Below, piece after piece: positions 35,852 through 40,013 of a DNA stretch of 40,013 nt. The DNA is from Caldilineae bacterium (lineage in GTDB: Bacteria > Chloroflexota > Anaerolineae > JAAEKA01), in contig JACKBK010000030.1 of NCBI GenBank assembly GCA_020634555.1, positions 1 through 40,013 on the forward strand, given 5' to 3'. The stretch's first letter is position 1. Each line of letters opens with the position of its first letter. The notes beneath the pieces were generated by a model, which saw only the letters and a program-made list of their open reading frames with translations, searched no databases and was not told where the DNA came from. The translations under genes were made by a program, and so were the position numbers.

Positions 35852-36198
35852 GAGATATCGCCAAGATGGTTTGCACGGCTGCGCTGCCATCTCCAACAAG
35901 CCTGCATTCTTGGCTGTAATCTTCCAGTTGACAGCTATCGTGTGTTGAACTAAAATCTAGGGTAACTTTGGTGCTGTTTGATCGTCCCAATAGATAGATA
36001 GTGCCAGATTACCAGCCAAGACCAGCCCAATTATACTTCAACCCAGAGCAAACCAAAAGAAGATCGAGCAACACGACGTATCCTCTTGCCGTTCGTCGCG
36101 AGCCAACAACAGTGCAATCGCCCCTGGCCTTTGTTCTCACGACAGCTTTATGTTACAATCTATTGGCTTTATTTAGCATCCCTTCCCAAGGAGCAACT
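35852..36198. other. Divergent promoter region between lepA and the methyltransferase
   Basis: A 347-bp gap with more AT than the genes to its left. It has an open frame in phase with the methyltransferase from 36001 but no ribosome site for it. A promoter candidate lies at 36131-36159. No repeat family was recognised. Confidence 0.5.
36131..36159 (+). promoter_or_regulatory. Candidate promoter of the methyltransferase gene
   Basis: TTGTTC (36131-36136), 17-base spacer, TACAAT (36154-36159), about 40 bases before the ATG at 36199. The -10 is good, the -35 is weak. Confidence 0.45.
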
Positions 36199-37008
36199 AT
36201 GACCCCATCCAAAGAATCCATCGTCGACGCGACGGTTCCCAGCGCCGGACGAATCTATGACTATTTACTTGGTGGGCATCACAACTTTGAGGTAGATCGC
36301 CAGGCGGCGCAAATGTTGCTAAACATGTCGCCATTTTCAGCAAAACTGGTACGGTTACAACGATGGTGTTTACAGGATCTGGCCCATGAACTAACTGTAG
36401 TGCGTGGCTTTGATACGATCATCGATTTTGCTTCAGGTTTGCCTACTCAAGACCATCTTCATTTTGTGGTTCCCAAAGGAACAAAGGTAATCTACTCTGA
36501 TTACGACCCTGTCGTTGTAGAGTACGCCAGGGAAATTCTTGGCAATACTCCGGATGTATATTTCTTCGAAGCTGATGCGCGGCAGCCAGAAGAGCTTCTA
36601 GGTCGTCCGGAGGTGGTAGAAATACTCGGTAACAAACGAAACGTAGCACTAGTGTATTGGGGAATTGCCATGTTTCTAAGTGACGAGGACCTCTCGCGCG
36701 CCTCTCAAGCATTGTATGACTGGGCTGGTACTGAAAGCTGCTGGGCTTTCAATGCTCAGGGAGCAGGAATTAGCAAAGATCATCCAGGAACTTTAACAGT
36801 GCTCGAGATGTATCGGAATATGGGTACTCCCCTTTATGTTCGTGAACGCCAAGAATACGAAGGGCTGCTTAAACCGTGGCATCCAGATTCCAACGGCTTC
36901 ATCTCTTTGTTAGATTGGCATGGATTTGAGCAAGATGAACTAAGTAAAGAAGATTTGGCTGTATTCGGTCCAACCGGTGCAGGCTATGGAGTTTATCTGC
37001 TCAAATGA
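36199..37008 (+). CDS. S-adenosyl methyltransferase of the PF04672 (Methyltransf_19) type
   Basis: 269-aa predicted SAM-dependent methyltransferase. The family signature PSAGRIYDYLLGGHHNFEVDR is near the N-terminus (residues 13-33), and a SAM-binding segment DTIIDFASGLPT with acidic YSDYDP follows. These proteins are common in actinobacteria and some Chloroflexota, often next to regulators; the substrate is unknown. AAGGAG lies five bases before ATG. Codon use is visibly more AT-rich than in the sugar island. Followed after 14 bases by a sensor-domain gene. Confidence 0.85.
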   Translation: MTPSKESIVDATVPSAGRIYDYLLGGHHNFEVDRQAAQMLLNMSPFSAKLVRLQRWCLQDLAHELTVVRGFDTIIDFASGLPTQDHLHFVVPKGTKVIYSDYDPVVVEYAREILGNTPDVYFFEADARQPEELLGRPEVVEILGNKRNVALVYWGIAMFLSDEDLSRASQALYDWAGTESCWAFNAQGAGISKDHPGTLTVLEMYRNMGTPLYVRERQEYEGLLKPWHPDSNGFISLLDWHGFEQDELSKEDLAVFGPTGAGYGVYLLK

Positions 37009-37022
37009 AAGCAGCCTAGCGA

Positions 37023-37490
37023 ATGACAAGTTCCTATCAGATCCCTGATCTCAGAGAACACCTTGATCAATCACGGGTTACGTCAATTCTGCAGAAGGCT
37101 CTGCGGCAGACTATTTTTTCAAGTGGATTACGGGTATCCCCTCGCCAGCTCAATCGAATATGCAATGAACTCAGTCGAGAGTTCTTTCAGTTCTGGATCA
37201 AGAAGACTTACGAGGAGCCAATCGCCTATGGAAGCAAATTGGCGAGGGAAGGTTTGGGGGTTAAGTCCGTATTGGCATTGACAGAAGCATTGCGAGAAAT
37301 TTCCTGGCAAGAATCTAATCCAGTCGCGGAACTGCCCTACGTGACTAGCTCCTTCTGTAATTCTCTGCTTGAAGGTTATATTACTGGCAGGGAAGAATTG
37401 TTGTTGGATGTCCAGGAACGAACTCATCGAGCATATCTATCAGCAATGGAGAGATCGGAAGTCGAGGGTTTCAAAGGTGAAAGCGGATGA
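37023..37490 (+). CDS. RsbRD-like sensor-domain protein (may be the N-terminal part of the next gene)
   Basis: 155 aa, mostly helical, with no enzymatic motif. It resembles the RsbRD/globin-like N-terminal sensing domain of histidine kinases (FSSGLRVSPRQL, LAREGLGVKSVL, GREELLLDVQERT). The same layout recurs at the start of the downstream frame (LFESRAFLRPVDL, LCRVGVSFQAV, NERERTILEEQE), so the two are homologous repeats. It overlaps the kinase by 14 bases in a +1 frame. Either it is a small partner protein or a frameshift splits one longer kinase. Confidence 0.6.
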   Translation: MTSSYQIPDLREHLDQSRVTSILQKALRQTIFSSGLRVSPRQLNRICNELSREFFQFWIKKTYEEPIAYGSKLAREGLGVKSVLALTEALREISWQESNPVAELPYVTSSFCNSLLEGYITGREELLLDVQERTHRAYLSAMERSEVEGFKGESG

Positions 37491-39165
37491 TCTGGCCGGG
37501 TGGGAAGTCAATCTTGCTAATGAACGTGATGATCTCATTTCCCGGCTAGTTTGGACTCTCAGCCATGCACTTTTTGAGAGTCGAGCTTTTTTGCGACCTG
37601 TTGATCTACAGCGTCTGGCTTCAGATGAGGCCGACGCGTTTCTTGTTTATCTGAGTAGTCAAGATTCAACCATCGCCAACAAAAGGGGGGGCAAACTTTG
37701 CCGGGTCGGTGTTAGCTTCCAAGCGGTCCAAGCTTTTGGCCATCAGATGCGCGAGTTTTGCCAAACATATTGCAACAACACAATCGAACAGAATGTACGA
37801 GCACTGATTGAAGATTATCATAGCGAGCTTTTGTTGGGGTTTGTTAATGAGCGTGAGAGAACGATTCTGGAAGAACAGGAGCATATCCGATCTGCTCTTC
37901 AGCATACCCTGCATCAATACAACGTTCAGATCGAAACAGCTGCTGAAGTAGCTCGCGCCACTGTTTCGACGCTTGACCTGGACGTGTTGCTCAAGACCGC
38001 TGTCCGACTCCTCTGCCAACGCTATGAATTGGACTACGTCGGCATATACCTCACCGATTCAACCGGCGATTGGCTTTCTCTTAAAGCTTCCTCAGGATCA
38101 TCAGGCAGTACCTTACATTCCGGTGATCATTTACTTTCCGTTTATGGCAATTCGACCGTGAGCCGATCGATTGCGACTGTTCAGAACATTCTCGCCAGCC
38201 GTTCCAATGAGCAGGAGAAGATCGTTGATAGCTCTTGGGTGCCCGGAACGAAGTCTGAAATCGCCCTGCCACTTATCACCGGTGACCGAGTTCTTGGTGC
38301 TCTGACAGTGCAGAGTGCCGAACTCAGCGCCTTTTCATCGCTGAGTATTGCCGGCTTTCAGATCGTCACCGACCAACTCGCCAATGCTATCCAGAACGCC
38401 AATCTCTACGCAGACGCCCGCCGGAGAGCCGATGAACTGGCTGCTGCTTACGAACAGCTTAAAGAGCTGGAACAACTCAAAGACCAGTTCATGCAGAACA
38501 TCTCGCATGAACTGCGCACGCCCCTGACCATGATTCACGGCTACGCAGAGTTGATGGCCTCCAACCAACTTGGTAATCTGGATGCCGAACAACTCGACGC
38601 CGTTGATGTCATACTGCGTTACTCCAATGCCCTGACCGTTTTGGTCAACGACATCATGGCCATCATGGAGATCAACACAGCCAAGATGGCGAACCAGTCT
38701 GTCTCGCTGGCAGAGATGCTTAGTACAAGCTTGCTGGACTTTCAGGTTTTGGCTGCCGGCGAGGGCGTTCATCTTGCATCCGACATCGACGAAAACGATC
38801 TGCAACCGGTCATCTACGCCAACCCCGACCATCTGAGGCGTATCGTCGAAAACCTGATCGGTAACGCCATCAAATTTACACCGGCCGGCGGTATGGTGCA
38901 GGTGCAACTGGATACACACGACGACCTTGCCGTCATCCAGGTCAGCGATACCGGCATTGGCATTCCACCCGATATGTTGCCCCATGTTTTCGACAGGTTC
39001 TTCCAGGTTGATGGCTCTCGCCGGCGGCGCTACGGCGGTGCTGGGCTGGGGCTGGCGCTGGTCAAGGAACTGGTGGAGAGCTACGGCGGCTGGGTCGAAG
39101 CCGACAGCGCTGGCATCGACCGCGGCACAACCCTCCGCGTTGCCCTGCCGACGGTGGCGCAGTAG
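37477..39165 (+). CDS. GAF-domain sensor histidine kinase
   Basis: About 562 aa. An N-terminal RsbRD-like sensing domain (about 10-140), a GAF domain (about 165-305), a coiled coil, HisKA with ISHELRTP (phosphoacceptor His344) and a HATPase domain: N-box ENLIGNAIKF, G1 DTGIGIP, G2 GAGLGLALVKEL. No transmembrane helix, so cytoplasmic. I chose the GTG at 37477, with GAGGG eight bases upstream; ATG at 37408 and TTG at 37369 are also open. No response regulator is adjacent. The 3' half is more GC-rich than the 5' half. Confidence 0.85.
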   Translation: MKADDLAGWEVNLANERDDLISRLVWTLSHALFESRAFLRPVDLQRLASDEADAFLVYLSSQDSTIANKRGGKLCRVGVSFQAVQAFGHQMREFCQTYCNNTIEQNVRALIEDYHSELLLGFVNERERTILEEQEHIRSALQHTLHQYNVQIETAAEVARATVSTLDLDVLLKTAVRLLCQRYELDYVGIYLTDSTGDWLSLKASSGSSGSTLHSGDHLLSVYGNSTVSRSIATVQNILASRSNEQEKIVDSSWVPGTKSEIALPLITGDRVLGALTVQSAELSAFSSLSIAGFQIVTDQLANAIQNANLYADARRRADELAAAYEQLKELEQLKDQFMQNISHELRTPLTMIHGYAELMASNQLGNLDAEQLDAVDVILRYSNALTVLVNDIMAIMEINTAKMANQSVSLAEMLSTSLLDFQVLAAGEGVHLASDIDENDLQPVIYANPDHLRRIVENLIGNAIKFTPAGGMVQVQLDTHDDLAVIQVSDTGIGIPPDMLPHVFDRFFQVDGSRRRRYGGAGLGLALVKELVESYGGWVEADSAGIDRGTTLRVALPTVAQ

Positions 39166-39216
39166 CCGCGTCGCAGCTATATTCCGCGTTGGTCTGTGTG
39201 CTGAGTTTTAACCCCG

Positions 39217-39831
39217 CTACTGCAAGAACGCGGGACGGCTGTCACCCTGCTGTGGTCTCCCCCGCCACAAATTGCGATACTGCAAGTCCTGCACCGCCGC
39301 CCACAACACCGGCCGGCCGCCCACGTAGGGGTTCCCCGTCAGCGCCTCCAGGAACGTCTGCCATTGCTGCTCGAAGAGCAACTGGTTGCTGATGATGCGC
39401 CACATGCCCTCGCGTTTGAAGAAAAGCATCACGTGGGCCGCATTGGCCAGTCCCATGTCGTAGGGATTGATCAGCACCGTCACCAGATAGCGATCCTCCG
39501 GCCGGTCACAGAACGGCTCCACGTTTGCAGCAGAGAAAACGGCCAGCCCGTCACAGTCGTCCTCGAAGACACCCTTGGAAAAAAGCTGGAAGGCAGCATA
39601 GCCGAGGCTGGGGAAGAAATCCACCACGCCGCCCAGCGGATCCGGTATCCAGCGCACGTGCTGTGGCAGCCAACGTGCGTACTCCTCCAGCGACGTGAAC
39701 TCCAGCGGTTGCCAGGGCAGGCTGGGCCGCAGCCGCGCCACCACCGCGGAGAACGGGCGCTTCAGCCGCGTCATCCAGATCGCCAGCCCTTGTTTCCAAC
39801 CCCAAACGGCTGCTCGCTGTCGTCGCTTCAT
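39217..39831 (-). CDS. Hypothetical protein, 204 aa
   Basis: A basic N-terminus (MKRRQRAAVWGWKQG) is followed by an alpha/beta domain rich in aromatic residues, including PLGGVVDFFPSLGYA and NPYDMGLANAAHV. No family recognised. It could be cytoplasmic; no signal peptide or helix is convincing. The transglutaminase-like and peptidase families were considered but no catalytic set is visible. Start codon context is duplicated 123 bases upstream (see findings). Confidence 0.7.
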   Translation of the reverse strand: MKRRQRAAVWGWKQGLAIWMTRLKRPFSAVVARLRPSLPWQPLEFTSLEEYARWLPQHVRWIPDPLGGVVDFFPSLGYAAFQLFSKGVFEDDCDGLAVFSAANVEPFCDRPEDRYLVTVLINPYDMGLANAAHVMLFFKREGMWRIISNQLLFEQQWQTFLEALTGNPYVGGRPVLWAAVQDLQYRNLWRGRPQQGDSRPAFLQ

Positions 39832-39965
39832 AGATCAGTCCAATATCTTCGCAAAAGTTGCGCTGTGGCCGGTCCTCACTGCTGTGGCCGGTCTCCGACC
39901 GAGCCACCGGTGGCTCAGTCGGAGACCGGCCACAGCTACCCTTCGTCGCTTCATGGCTCAGTCCA
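39820..39965. repeat. Palindrome bracketed by a 23-bp direct repeat carrying stop and start codons
   Basis: Direct repeats at 39820-39842 and 39943-39965 are identical at 20 of 23 positions. On the - strand each reads TGGACTGA, three variable bases, ATGAAGCGACGA. Between them, 39881-39908 and 39909-39936 form a palindrome of two 28-bp arms with one mismatch and no spacer, containing GGCCGGTCTCCGAC. The 123-bp period keeps the reading frame. Confidence 0.75.
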
Positions 39966-40013
39966 GCTTCAGCCGGCGGCGGTAGTCGGCGATGGTCGCT
40001 ACCAGACCTTCCC
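39958..40013 (-). CDS. C-terminal end of an NAD-dependent epimerase/dehydratase-like protein (partial)
   Basis: Only the last 18 residues are in the window: (G)EGLVATIADYRRRLKLD then TGA at 39960-39958. The ending EGL-x-x-T-I-x-x-Y-R is typical of nucleotide-sugar epimerases such as UDP-glucose/UDP-glucuronate epimerases. The gene runs off the right edge. The call is modest because so little is seen. Confidence 0.55.
   Translation of the reverse strand, partial: EGLVATIADYRRRLKLD

Noticed and set aside
36001..36198. N-terminal extension of the methyltransferase
   Set aside because: The extension runs over the promoter candidate and has no ribosome site; the ATG at 36199 has AAGGAG and matches the family start.

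Overview
The window looks like part of a chromosome from a GC-rich free-living bacterium, most likely a Chloroflexota (Anaerolineae/Caldilinea-like) genome. This placement is inferred from the style of the genes (Ala/Pro/Glu-rich lipoprotein linker on the solute-binding protein, RsbRD-like sensor kinase, many Gfo/Idh and TIM-barrel sugar enzymes) and the many palindromic intergenic repeats. No rRNA or tRNA is present to settle it.

Layout. On the + strand, 144-1961 is a GH13 alpha-glucan hydrolase and 2379-4766 is a stand-alone molybdopterin oxidoreductase. From 4924 to 30548 almost everything is on the - strand and forms a carbohydrate-catabolic island. In transcription order it holds a PfkB sugar kinase, a GntR/FadR-type repressor with its own promoter and operator, an ABC sugar importer (lipoprotein SBP, MalF-like and MalG-like permeases, two ATPases), two TIM-barrel epimerases, a Gfo/Idh/MocA dehydrogenase, a small membrane protein, xylulokinase, xylose isomerase-like protein, a GlcD-like FAD oxidase, a GlcF-like Fe-S protein, another TIM-barrel epimerase, a Tm-1/UPF0261 protein, a creatininase-family hydrolase, a second Gfo/Idh dehydrogenase overlapping a further TIM-barrel protein, a LarA-like nickel racemase and a third Gfo/Idh protein. 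Several genes are translationally coupled by ATGA overlaps.

The island reads as import of a sugar or glycoside, oxidation and isomerisation by paired Gfo/Idh and TIM-barrel enzymes, entry of a pentulose through XylA/XylB, and processing of a 2-hydroxy (aldonic) acid by the LarA-like and GlcD/GlcF-like proteins. The real substrate cannot be read from the sequence. Oxidation-dependent (keto-sugar) glycoside cleavage is an attractive but unproven model.

From 30677 onward the content is ordinary or unrelated: a two-helix K+ channel, an acyl-CoA dehydrogenase, rsmA (ksgA) and lepA. A visibly more AT-rich stretch (about 35.9-38.0 kb) encodes a PF04672-type methyltransferase and a sensor kinase whose N-terminal sensing domain is duplicated across two overlapping reading frames. 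A hypothetical protein and the end of an NAD-dependent epimerase-like gene close the window.

Intergenic gaps are unusually rich in palindromic repeats of at least eight different families. Some have become part of gene ends: two unrelated proteins end in Arg-Glu-Thr-stop encoded by the same repeat, and one palindrome near 39.9 kb is bracketed by a duplicated stop/start junction.
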